DNA of 64,000 nucleotides, taken from contig JALJCQ010000006.1 of assembly GCA_023091665.1 (NCBI GenBank), positions 434,001-498,000 of the forward strand, written 5' to 3'. Both the position numbers and the translations under genes were made by a program. The notes beneath the pieces were generated by a model, which ran no database searches, was not told where the DNA came from, and saw only the letters and a program-made list of their open reading frames with translations. Below, piece by piece: positions 44,340-54,900 of the stretch (positions are counted from its first letter, which is position 1; each line of letters begins with the position of its first letter). The DNA comes from Pythium myriotylum (lineage: Eukaryota > Oomycota > Peronosporomycetes > Pythiales > Pythiaceae).

Positions 44340-44614
44340 ACGGCATTCCAGATGCCCCAGCCAACTCGACATATGCGGTTGCTTACGATGTCTTTCGGTG
44401 CCCGTGGTGCCAAAATCCGTTCAAGACTCCCCACCACGTGACTATGCATAAGCAGCGCTTCAAGCAGAACCCAGACCAAGACAAAGTACGTCGCTTCCAT
44501 GAGGCTGACCGGCTTCGCAGTCGAATTGATGTGAATTGCGCGATTTGCGGACAGCATTTTGAAGTTCGCAGTACCTACAGCAAGCACATGAAGGCTCACA
44601 GAGATTCCAGGTAG
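44330..44614 (+). pseudogene. C2H2 zinc-finger region following oxygenase
   Basis: In the next frame after the oxygenase stop: CPWCQNPFKTPHHVTMHKQR and, about 45 residues later, CAICGQHFEVRSTYSKHMKAH, two C2H2-type fingers. No ATG or promoter of its own is evident; the frame overlaps the oxygenase end. It is probably the C-terminal part of the same protein, split by a single-base indel near 44325, although a short intron using GTACGT at 44319 is possible. Confidence 0.65.
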
Positions 44615-44619
44615 GGTGA

Positions 44620-45335
44620 TCAACTAGTGGTGCTTTCCATTTTTGCTATTCTGCACTTCTGTACGCTTTCCTCTCGTGATGTTCTACTTAAACTTCATTC
44701 TCGCATCTATCGCTTCTACGCCAACGTGCACCCTCCTTCCTCTACATTCAAACCTACATCACAAGAGATCAGTAGCTGCAGAAAACCTTTGACTTCAATA
44801 GCACTCCTACATTCACTCATACCGCCACTCCTATGTATGTTCTACTTTAGGACAGACCCGCGTGCAATCATACCAAGCGGTGCAATTGACGATATCTCAC
44901 ATCCCGTCTCCCAACATATACTGTAATTGTGACACACATAACCAAACAAAAGGCCTCTCTCAGCCTACCTAACCTACCCTATACCTAATCAAACAGCCAA
45001 TCACCTCAACTAATTCTTCTGATACCCTAATCAGCGTTCTTCTCCCAGATTGCTATGACTTTTGTGACTCAGTGCATTTGTTACAACGAATATATTTACA
45101 AACCTCCTCTTCTTACCGACCAAAGTCTCTGTAATAGGAAGCTGAGAGGGACAGACAAAATTCCTGCACACTCAAGAACCGTTTTTTTGCCTCCATTTTG
45201 TGAATCTGACTTCTCGCAAACTCACAAAGGTCAGCGCCTCTCTCCCTTAAACTCTTTTTGCTCGGTCACACTAAACCCAAGTTAATTTATTACATTACGC
45301 GAAGTCTTTTTGGTTCCCAGGATAATGGGCTTCGG
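44620..45335. other. Non-coding pyrimidine-rich stretch in transposon
   Basis: About 0.7 kb rich in CT/CCTACC runs between the converging oxygenase/zinc-finger and transposase genes. Only short frames without domains were seen; probably 3' untranslated sequence of both genes. Confidence 0.5.
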
Positions 45336-45339
45336 CCAA

Positions 45340-46699
45340 TCAGATTAAGGAATTTGTTGGCAGATTATTCTTCAGCAGTCTGAAATGGTTGAGAATGGAC
45401 GGGTGCGGGTTGCCCACTGGTGTGTTCTTGCGAGGCCTTCCCAATGGACGCGGTGGAGGTTCCACGCCCGGAGCTTTTTTCGCACGCTTAGAGCTGAGCA
45501 CGTCCACACCGTCTCGTTTCCGTGAGCTCGCAGTTTCAGAAGTATTCGAGTCGTTCACGTCGCCTCCATCATCTATGGGGAGTGGAAAATAAGGCATATA
45601 GATAGCAGGGATAGAGTCATACTTCTTCGACAGTGAAATGCGCTTCTTGAGCGGCAGCGCGAGCACAGGTTGGCGTTCCAACCGAATATCGTCCATTGTC
45701 GCTGAGTCGATGGACTTAGCAGCAAAAATGTCTTGGATGCAAGCCAATCGCACCGTGGCGGCGTCCCCTTTACCAATAAGGAAGCTTGCTGGACGTCTTC
45801 GTCTGGGGTGGAGACTAGATGACGCATGCTGACAACGCCAAAGTCAATCTCAAAAAAGTAGTTGTTCGTGTACCCTGCGGGCATTCCACCAAAGTATTTT
45901 CCGAGCACTGACGACCAGCCGCAAAAAAGTGGCCGTGTGGGCGAACGGTGGTCCACAAACGTAGCACGGACCGACTTGATCTCATTCATTTGTGCTGCAG
46001 CTTCGAACGGGCAGTAGATATTCTCGCCCTTCATTTTGTTCTTGCACCACGCCACCACTCGATCGGCAGCATTGTGTGAATGGCCGGGGAGTAGGTACAA
46101 TAGCGTCACCTTCTTGTTAAACAAGAGCGAGAGCATCGCAAAAAAATTGAGCACTTGCTTGGACTTGTTTTGGCCTACACAGTTGTCGAGGATGACAAGG
46201 AGAGTAACTCGTTTTTCCGGCTTCAGAATGCCTTGTTCGATGTATCGCTTGCGTACTTGGAGATGATAATCCATCCGGAGACTGCACAGCGCTTCGGCGC
46301 CCTTGCCTTGACCTCGCTCATCATATAAGATGACGTTGTTGATGTTGTTTGCGATATCCGCTATGATGAAGTTGTGTATCGAGAGGTTTGAGTTGAAATA
46401 ATCGGCCGCAGGACGCTCACAGCCGTAAACATCACAAACATCTTCGCGTGTTCTGGTGAGGCGCTAACCCGGGAAGAAGAAGTGGACGTATTGCAAATAG
46501 CGGCTGTAGCTGATTGCTATCTCATTCTTGCCGGGTGTCTGCTGCTCGTAGGTTCTCCAGGCCTGTAGGTAGCGTTTCCAAACCTTTCTCCACGTGATCT
46601 TCGGCTCGATAAAATACTGCTGCACACGAAGGAATTGGAATGCAGAGCGAACGACATCCAGCAACAGCACATAAGGGTAGGTTCTAATAATATCGGCAT
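45340..46699 (-). pseudogene. Transposase-like protein with AT-hook
   Basis: The minus strand starts (46699) with SSILSS.../RVQQYFIEPKITWRKVWKRY, reaches SRYLQYVHFFFPG and a TAG at 46465-46467, then continues in the same frame with TRTREDVCDVYGCERPAADY and LVILDNCVGQNKSKQVLNFF (DNCxGQNK), LLPGHSHNAADRVVAWCKN. The latter motifs are those of a DDE-like nuclease fold found in large eukaryotic transposase families. A one-base shift near 45765 leads to a C-terminus with an AT-hook, GRPRKN. At least two lesions make it non-functional. As the only transposase-like gene inside the TIRs it is the likely mobility gene. Confidence 0.7.
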
Positions 46700-46838
46700 T
46701 TTTTTTACAAAAAAAATAAGTCGCCAGAGTTCAGGGGTCTCGCGGCTGAGGTGACCCGGGTCACCGCCAACTGCTTCATATTGCTCTGCAACCTTGCCGC
46801 CACGACTGAAATGGCGCTGCCAATGCCCGCCGTCGTCT

Positions 46839-46853
46839 CTCTATGCAAGCTCT
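46839..46853. repeat. LINE target-site duplication, left
   Basis: CTATGCAAGCTCTGC here is repeated at 48715-48729, immediately after the TTATCATCAT tail of the inserted LINE. Confidence 0.85.
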
Positions 46854-48714
46854 GCGCTTCTGCTCCACGCTTCGGGACGAGAACTACGTGCCTCGGATTT
46901 ACCAGGCCTCCAAGCCGGGGATGCAACGGTTCATGACCTGATCGACATACATTGGGTGAGCAGGACCACGCTCAATTTTCGTCTGAAGCATATCTCCTAT
47001 CCTTATGATGCAGTTGGCAGCTTCAGACTCCTGTGCGACACGCTAGTGATCTGCTACCCGGATCTCCTCCTGCCGCATAACCCCGCGCATCACCTTCTTG
47101 AACATGGGCGATCGAAGGATGCATGGTACCTCGAACACATCGACGGCAGAACCTCTCTCTTTCGACTAGATGAGGACAATGTCACGAGGGAACTCGGGAC
47201 GGTATCCTCACTACATCACGCGGAATCGTTGGCACGCGCCGCATCGAAGCGCGCTTCACTCAAGTTCTACCCTCACCCCTTGCTGAGCCCAGTGCTTCCT
47301 CTTTGGGGCGCGCCGAGGCTCCACGCCAAAGCCATCCTTAGGGACTCGGTCGCTCGAACCAAACGCGCCAGGGCGGAACAAGACCTCGAACGGCGACGTC
47401 GATTAGCTCACGACTCTTCCAGCGAGTTTGGCATGGCGTTAGGTAAAGTGAGCTGGGGAGAGGTCCACAGACTCAAGCACAGCTCCAGCCGCCAACGGTT
47501 GATCTACTTTCGAGTTAAAGGGCTTCGACTCTCCGGATGGGACCGCCTACACGACAGGCGGGGATGCCCACATTGCCCTTCAGAAGGGACCGACGGTGGT
47601 GCCGTCTTCCACATCGTCTGGGAATGCCCGGCTGCGCAGCAGCTATGGACTACTCTGCGCTCCGTCACCGCGTCTCTAGGTCTCTGGAAAGACCTGGATG
47701 ACGCAGAGACTGCCGAATTTCTCACTGCAGTCTTCAGCCTTCGTTTACCTCGCGTACCGCCTAAGATCTGGGAACTCCCCACCCTCCGCAAGTGCCTCCC
47801 CGAAGAAGAAGACATAGGAGCTGGGCCGTACCCAGTCCTACAAGCGGTCTGGCAACAACTTGTGCTGGAGACACTCGTAGTGATCAACGGATGGAGAAAC
47901 AGTATGACCGATGAGTCGCGGGCCTGGTCACATCGACAGGCGGCGGCTCTGCACACGATTTGTTGTCAACGAGTGCTTGACACGCTCCGATATCGGCTGG
48001 AGCGCGCACATGACACGCCAGACTTCGCAAAAAGTCTCATTGATAGATTCAAGAATCTTCTCGATTCAACCGAAGAACTGATCGAACCAATCGCAGCACT
48101 CGTTGAGCCAGCTAATGTGCTATTCTTCGCAGGACGGACGAGAGGCAATCCCGGCCCTGGTGGAGCTGGCGCCCTCCTCATCACAACAGCATCTGCGGGC
48201 CCCAGCCCGACTGTTTTCTGGAGCTCCGCCGCCTGGATCGTCGACCCCTCGACCACTACCACCCAGGCTGAGTATCACGGCCTCATTGATGGCCTTCAAG
48301 CTGCAAAAGCTAATGGCTGGTTCGGCTTAACTGTGATCGGCAGCTGTGCGCCCATCCTCCGTCAACTGCGAGATTATAAACCTCCCAAGAACGACCAACT
48401 TCTGCGACTCTACCACAGAGCCAGGAACCTCGCCGATGTCGTCGGCGTTCGTCACTGGCAACACCACGTACGCGCACACAACTCGCTCGCGGCCATCCTG
48501 GCACAACACGCGATGGACTCCGGCCACACAAGCCGCGCCCACCATCCCACTGGCATGACCTGCCACGCAGATCTGCCACGGCTCGCGCCCTCCGACTTAC
48601 ACCCCTGGCTTGTCAGCCAAGTTGACCAACGGTAAGCACAGGAGTATGCACTCGAGCCCCAGCTATTAGGGTACATTTATTGCGCTCAATAGACTTCACC
48701 TTCATTATCATCAT
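46854..48714 (+). mobile_element. 5'-truncated LINE with C-terminal RNase H
   Basis: Flanked by a 15 bp duplication. One open frame runs from the truncation to a TAA at 48633-48635: a CPHCPSEGTDGGAVFHIVWE finger typical of the end of LINE reverse transcriptases, then PVLQAVWQQLVLETLVVING and an RNase H domain. Three of the RNase H acidic positions appear lost (FFAGRTRGN, VIGSCAPIL, NSLAAILAQH) compared with sister copies, so that domain is probably inactive. The 3' end has ATTGCGCTCAATAGACTTCA and TTCATTATCATCAT. Confidence 0.85.
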
Positions 48715-48892
48715 CTATGCAAGCTCTGCACGAGTCAATCACAGCCTCTACATCTAAAATCCCGTCAATCAGCGTGAATTGCGCTTTGGCTCGTTCTGGG
48801 GTGGAGATGGGCTTGGGAGAATTTGCTTTGGACGATCGAACCACTCGCTCATATGCACCACAGCCCACCAACCAGCCAATAAGCAAATTATA

Positions 48893-49461
48893 ATGAAGAG
48901 CGCCCAGGTTGCCGAAGTGATGTTCAAGACCACGACACCTACCTGCCGCGACCGCGTTGTTTGCAACAAAACAGTCCTACAAGACAAGAAGGTGGGCTAC
49001 CGTAACCTGATGTCGCACTTGGCTTTGAAACATGACGGATATTTACAAGTCGCAGATCTCAGGCCGATGTCGCTGCTGTACGTCGCCTTCACCGAGGTAA
49101 CCGAAATGTGTCGACTGCTTCAGCCTCACCCTCAGCCTCGCCACCGTTGACCGGTCGCAAGCGTGCCGCACAAGAACTGGATGAAGCCATAAAAAAAAAG
49201 TGCCCGCAACCGAATTGAAGCCACGCAGCCACGCAGCGCTACGAAGATGTGAGTTGGATCCCTCCTACGTCGGTCGTAGTTGAGCGTTTCTTCTCGGTCG
49301 TCAAGTGTATGATGGGCAAGAGTATGGATACCACCACACTTGAGGTGATCATGTACTTGAAGTTGAATTGGGATCTCGTCAGCATGAGCAACGTGTCTCA
49401 AGCAATCAAACTATCAAGAGAGGCTGAAAAGGCCCGAAAGCAAGCCCAAAAGAGCCCATAA
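48893..49461 (+). pseudogene. hAT transposase, internally deleted
   Basis: The first part (from the ATG at 48893) has a BED-finger-like CRDRVVCNKTVLQDKKVGYR NLMSHLALKH. The last part, in another frame, is a hAT C-terminal dimerisation domain: WIPPTSVVVERFFSVVKCMM ... LEVIMYLKLNWDLV. The catalytic core between them is missing, so this is a deletion derivative. A direct repeat GCCACGCA occurs at the internal joint (about 49220). Confidence 0.8.
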
Positions 49462-49557
49462 GTGCTTCTCTAGTTCACACGAAACTTCCCTCCACAATAT
49501 ATTGTATATTGATTTTGGTCTACAATCAATATACAATGTTTATTGTCACAGCCCTGT

Positions 49558-49735
49558 GTGTCGAGTACTCGTCTGCAATTGATGTTGTATACCGCCTCCG
49601 CTTGCTGAGTGGACCATATCCTCGGGGCGTGGTTCATGTTGGTTCGCCAGGCATGAATCACTAGAAGTGTCTCCAACACGAGCTGCTGCCAGAGCGCTTG
49701 TAGAACGGGGTACGGTCCGTCTCCTGTGTCGTCGC
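49558..49735 (-). pseudogene. LINE fragment, upstream half of split LINE
   Basis: The minus strand encodes LVLETLLVIHAWRTNMNHAP and AEAVYNINCRRVLDT, stopping exactly where the fragment at 41515-42007 begins. It is the other half of the LINE disrupted by the hAT element. Confidence 0.78.
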
Positions 49736-51356
49736 AACGTCGTCACACGTCGCAGATGGATTCGCCACTCACCTTGACTGCCGAGTGATTTGCGACTACA
49801 GACAGCCGACAGCGGTCCGATGACAGATACAAATCACCCGCTCACAACTGCCACGAATTTTTGCACGGGCTTGTTCGTCACCAATACACTATCAGTATGA
49901 AGCAATCGACTTGACAGCGGATATGCAGAGCGAGGGACGAAGCGACGTGCCTTGAGCGAGCACAAAATGCCGATACAAACACCAGATCAGGCTGGCAGTA
50001 GGTTCCCGGTTTGTGTTCCTTCAAGCCACTGTAACGCTGGCTGCTGATCTGATTGCTGCTTTGGTTATTGTGCAATTGATAGTTGCCTCAGCTGATAGAT
50101 TGAATCGATGCAAGTGAGTATATTGGGTTGAGTCCAACTGTGTGAGTCCTAATAGCTTTAGTGGGGCTTGGCAGAGAGGATCTGTTAGTGGTCAATATGA
50201 TCGCCCTACGAGGACCGTCGCGGACGCAGATCACTGTCAGGCAGAGCCCCAGCTGATAGAAAAAGCTTTGCCGTCCGAGTTTGCCCCGCCACCACCACCG
50301 CCGTTGAAACGCTGATCAAATCCACCATTTCCTCCCCCTTGAGAGTCACCATGGCCACCCTGACCACCTTGAGTAGGGGATGCAAAATTTGTTTCAATTG
50401 GTCTGGAGAAGCTTTGGAGTCCGCGCTGTGGTGCTGTGTTTTGCAGAGTCTGGTCGGTCTCAGCTGCAGCCTCCGCACGGAGGTTACGTGCTTGCTAGGG
50501 CTGGTCGACGGCGATGTTGGACGCTGCCACACTTCCAGTCGCGATGGCCAACGCGCAGGCGGTAATGAAGCAGAGCTTGGACAACGAAGGCATCGTGTCT
50601 TGCTTGTTGCTGGTGGTGGTGGTGGATCTTGACGATGAGGACAGGGGGGCTTGGAGTGGGGAGAGCCGAGTAGCGGGGGAGTCGACTGGTGGTCGAGGAG
50701 GAGGATTGTGGAGTGAGTGAGAAGTCCAGCGGTTGGAGGTGGGCGTGGAGGAGGTTGATCTTCGGCAGGCAAACGATGTTGTCGGCAAGACTGCGTACTT
50801 CGACCTCCTCACTAGGTGTACGTCCCGTGACGATTGGGATCGCAGGCACTCCTTTTCGCGGGCAATGCGTCATGCGCCGGAGACATGCGGTTTCTTTTAT
50901 TTTCTGGTATGGCGTCTGCGTGTGCGACGTGAAGATGGGCTGTGGCAGGACAGTCACTACGGTAGAATGCTATCGTCGAGTGTCGGGTCGTAGATCCTAG
51001 AATAGTACTGTGGTGCGGACCATTGTCGTTTCTGTGTGTTCTTTGCTGGAGACTCTGGGCGAGTGTGCGACGGTGCATGACCTGATGGATAATTTGTCCC
51101 AATATGTAGCACGCGTGGAAACGGCGACCACCGCGAAGAGCCAATGCGACCCTTCACCGGTTGACGGTCACGGCTAGATTTCTTTGTTATCCGTGTGTGG
51201 TTGGTCTCGGTCACGATTTGTCCTTGATTGGTATGGAGATGGAGACGGTCGAGTTCAAGTTTCGGGTACGAATGTGTGTCGGAAGTCAACAAAACGTGAC
51301 GAACTCAACAATTTTCTCGCGGTCCCTCCGATAATGATGAGTCGTTATGGGTCCGC
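49735..51356 (-). repeat. Left arm of palindrome P4
   Basis: About 1.6 kb mirrored at 56634-58247 (coordinates sum to 107982). Translations of all larger frames are identical between arms, so identity is very high. The arm holds an RNLR pseudogene, a long 5' region and a 3' flank ending in the dispersed CGTCGTCACACGTCGCAG repeat. Confidence 0.93.
50237..50593 (-). pseudogene. RNLR-motif secreted protein, P4 left
   Basis: Signal peptide MPSLSKLCFITACALAIATG, then SVAASNIAVDQP and a TAG at codon 33, two codons before the RNLRAEA motif. Beyond the stop the frame stays open through APQRGLQSF, a Gly-rich linker and NSDGKAFSISWGSA. The FSFSW signature is altered to FSISW. Only a secreted stub of 32 codons would be made. 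The mirror copy carries the same stop. Confidence 0.88.
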
Positions 51357-51537
51357 TCTGACGACCGATTACTCTAGCTTCCATGACCCTTCAAAACCCA
51401 TCATTATTAAATGAGTGCACGAGTGATGTTTCGGGACCCATTTGATAATGATGAGTCTTTATGGCTCTAGGATGAGTCAGAGCGGACTCATCCTAGAGCC
51501 GCCGCTGATGTTTCGGGACTGACCATGGACCCATAAC
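51357..51537. other. P4 axis with hairpin
   Basis: About 180 bp remain of the axis between the P4 arms on this side of the Copia insert. It contains a perfect 16 bp inverted repeat GGCTCTAGGATGAGTC (51463-51478 and 51485-51500) around AGAGCG, and two copies of GATGTTTCGGGAC. Confidence 0.8.
51533..51537. repeat. Copia target-site duplication, left
   Basis: ATAAC here and at 56634-56638, directly outside the two LTRs. Confidence 0.85.
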
Positions 51538-51915
51538 TATTGCTAGTCAGAGCACTGGTTCGCTGAACTTGGTCGTTAGCAATACAAATGGAAAATGAGT
51601 GTATTCAGTTAGAGTCCGCAAGTGGAGTGAGCGGCTCCCTCTCACTACGCTAAGTACTGTGTTCTAGAACCGAAGTTCTAGAACCATCGGCCTCCGTCGA
51701 TGTTCATATACAAACCATACAAGCACTGTTGTGCCGGTTCTCGAACCACATTCGAGAACAAGTAGAACACATAGAGCACAACTTCCGTCGATTGTGCTGG
51801 TCCGGCATCCGGATCTGCGACAGCGCATCTTCCATCTGGATGCTGCGTCCGGACTGACGTCACCGTCTCTGCACCGAGTTGACACAGGCAAGAGACAGGC
51901 GCTGCAACTGCAACA
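51538..51915 (-). repeat. Copia 3' LTR
   Basis: 378 bp, TGTTG...CAATA on the element (minus) strand. No difference from 56256-56633 was seen by eye and the spacing is exactly 4718 bp throughout, so insertion was very recent or the LTRs were homogenised. Confidence 0.93.
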
Positions 51916-51923
51916 CTCCCCCC

Positions 51924-54900
51924 TCAACTCGTTGCCTTGAGGCCGCACGCCGAGATGAGGCGCTGGAACGTCTTACCCTCAATGGGCTTCGTGAGGAAGT
52001 CGGCGACCTGTGAGGCTGATGGCACGTACTGGAGATTGATGGCACCTTCGGCAAGATGCTCACGGACGAAGTGGTATCGAATATCCACGTGCTTGGCCCT
52101 GGCACTGTAGCTAACGTTCTTTGCCATTGCGATAGCACTCTTGTTGTCCGTGTTGATCATCGTCGGCTGCGACTGTGCATGTCCCAGCTCCTCCAGCAGC
52201 GTCCTGGCCCATAGTACTTCCTGCGTGCACATGGAGATGGCGGTGTACTCGGCTTCCGCTGTGCTGAGTGCCACCGTACGCTGCAGCTTCGACTTGAACA
52301 CCACTGGTCCGCCGTTCATTGTCAACATAAGGCCTGTCGTCGATCGGCGCGTGTGTGTGTCGCTGGCCCAATCTGAGTCACTCCATGCAGCAAAAGTCAC
52401 CGATCCATCTTTGCCCTTGTATGTGATGCCCAGGTCCACTGTGCCTTTCAAGTAACGCACGATGCGAATCGCAGCGTTCCAATGCACCTCGCGCGGCTGC
52501 TCAGCAAAGCGACTGAGGTAGCTCACCGCGTACGCTATGTCGGGACGTGTCCCCATCGCGAGGTATTGCAGTGCTCCAATCAGCGATCTGAATGGGCGTC
52601 GTGACATCCGTTCTTGTTCAGACAGCGACGGCTGAGTGTCGAGTTTGGTCATGAGCTGACCCTTGTCGCATGGGTTCATCACGGGTGTGGCGTCCGTCTG
52701 GTTGTACTTCTCAACAAGGCGGCGGATGAACTGCGACTGCTTGATGCTCATCACTTTGTTGTTCACGTCGTGCTGGATCTCCATCCCGATAACGTATTTC
52801 GCAGGGCCCAGGTCCTTCATCTTGAAGTGCTGCTTCAGTTGGTCTTTGACAGCGATGATTTGGTACTCGTGCTTGGCGAAGATCAACAGGTCATCCACAT
52901 ACAGACTGATGTACATAAAGTCACGTCCGACCCTCTTTACAAATACACATGGGTCGCTCATGCACGCCTTGAAGCCGATCTGAGCGAAGATCTTCGTAAT
53001 GGTCTGGTACCACACGGCAGAGGCCTGCTTCAGACCATACAGGCTTCGCTTCAGGCGGCACACTTCATCGGGATGATGATCCACACCATCTGGTACACGC
53101 ATGTAGATGGTCTCTTTGATCTTTCCGTGCAAGAAGGCAGTCTCCACATCACACTGGTGCACGATGTACCCAAGCTGACAGCATAACGAGAGTAGGATTC
53201 GAATCGAGTTGAGTGCAGCTACGGGAGAGTACGTCTCGTTGTAGTCAACCCCAAACGCTTGGCTGAACCCCTGTGCCACCAATCGAGCTTTGTATCGCAC
53301 GATCTCACCCTTCTCGTTACGCTTTAGAGCGAATACCCACTTGCAACCGACGATGTGGGCGCCTTCAGGAGGTCTCACGAGCTCCCACACTTCGTGTTCA
53401 CCAAGTGACATCAGTTCGCGTCGCACTGCTGCCTGCCAATTACTTGCGTTCGTGGACTGCATTGCTGCTTCATACGAAGTTGGCACCTCACTCACTGCGT
53501 TGGCTTGCTCTGGTGCCGGTAGGAGTCGTGGTCGCTTCTGTTCTCGCCGATTGATGTCGTCGTCACGCCGATCTCCCCTCACGACGACCGCATTCTCAGG
53601 ACGCAGCACTAACTGGTTCTCGACTGATGGGACTGTAGACTGCACAGCTACGAGACGATCTTCGATTGGTGCAGGTAGTGCTGCGACTGTCTGGCGACCG
53701 AGGCGACGCACGGGTGGATGGAACACCAAAGGACTCGTTGTCGTCTGGTACTCAAGTTGTGGTTGCTGTTGGTGTGTCAGCGGGGCCTCTGGCTGACGAT
53801 GCACTGGTGCCGGGGACTCTGGCTCCATTGGGTTTGGTGTTGACAACATGGTCGACGGACTTTCAGTAAGAGATCTTGGTTGGTGCTGTGGCCCTTCTTC
53901 ATCCACATCCATCGGTTGTGGATTGCGACTTGTGTTTGGCTTTTCCACAACATCATGATCATCGTCGCGCCGCAACACCACTCTGTTTTCACCAGGTACG
54001 ACCTCGATGAAACGCGGTGAATCCACCTCTCGTAGCACCACCGACCGCACAACTTCGAGTTTGCTTGCCTCTTTGTTCCACACACGATAGCCCTTCGTAG
54101 TCTCGGAGTAGCCCAGGAGTACACACTGGAAGGCCTTTGGCTCAAGCTTCCCGCGCTTGCTTTTGTCAATGTGCGCGTAGCCCTCAGATCCAATCACTCG
54201 AAGGTGACTCAGTGAAGGGCGCACTCCAAAGCACAACTCGAAAGGAGATCGTCCAGGACGCACTGTCGTCGGAATTCGGTTGAGTACGTGCACAACAGCA
54301 GCCATCACCTCAGCCCACCATCTTTGATTCATTGCACGGTGGATCATCGCAGATCGAGTGGCGTCTGCAATCGTTCGGTTCATTCTCTCAGCCACTCCGT
54401 TCTGTTGAGGGCTGTACGGGACAGTAAGTTGGTGTGTGATGCCGTACTTCTGGCAGAAAGAGGCGAAGCTGTGGTTCACGTATTCGCCCCCATTGTCCGA
54501 TCGAATGCACTTGATTCGCTTACTGAGCTGGTTCTCGATCCAAGCTTTGAATCTTTTGAAGTGAGTGAGCACCTCGGACTTGGATTTCATGAAGTAGATT
54601 GCCGTGAACCGAGAGTAGTCATCCACGAAGGTCACTGCGTACTTGGCTTTTCCAAACGAAGAAACTCGCATGGGACCCATGACATCACTATGGATGACTT
54701 CGAGCGGTGCAATGGTCTTTACGCCTGACCGAACGCTCCGTGGGTAGCGCTCCACACACATCTTGCCTTGTACACACGCGTCACACAGTTCATCGTGCTT
54801 GCAGTCGGCGAGACTAGCGGGGACACCATCACACGCATTCACAATATCTGCCAAACGGCTGTCACCAACGTGCATCATGCGTGCGTGCCACAGCTCAAAG

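Larger units (their letters stand above)
42139..46778 (+). mobile_element. 4.6 kb TIR transposon with SET and 2OG-oxygenase genes
   Basis: TGAAGCAGTTGGCGGTGACC at 42139 is repeated in reverse complement ending at 46778; the inverted similarity runs about 30 bp, including the palindrome GGTGACCCGGGTCACC. TA flanks both ends, fitting a TA target duplication. Cargo on the plus strand: an HTH+AWS/SET gene and an oxygenase+zinc-finger gene. On the minus strand: an AT-hook transposase-like gene. All show one or two inactivating lesions. The superfamily could not be assigned. Confidence 0.78.
42008..49557 (+). mobile_element. hAT transposon remnant with nested insertions
   Basis: Left end CAGGGGTGGGTGCAAAAATA and right end (reverse complement) CAGGGCTGTGACAATAAACA are hAT-like termini, flanked by an 8-9 bp target duplication inside a LINE. 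Its own body (about 42008-42138, 46779-46853, 48715-49557) carries an internally deleted transposase. A 4.6 kb TIR element and a LINE are inserted into it. Confidence 0.82.

Noticed and set aside
46794..48635. 613-codon frame as a host gene
   Set aside because: It begins in hAT and target-site sequence before the LINE truncation point; the content is the 3' end of a non-LTR retrotransposon.
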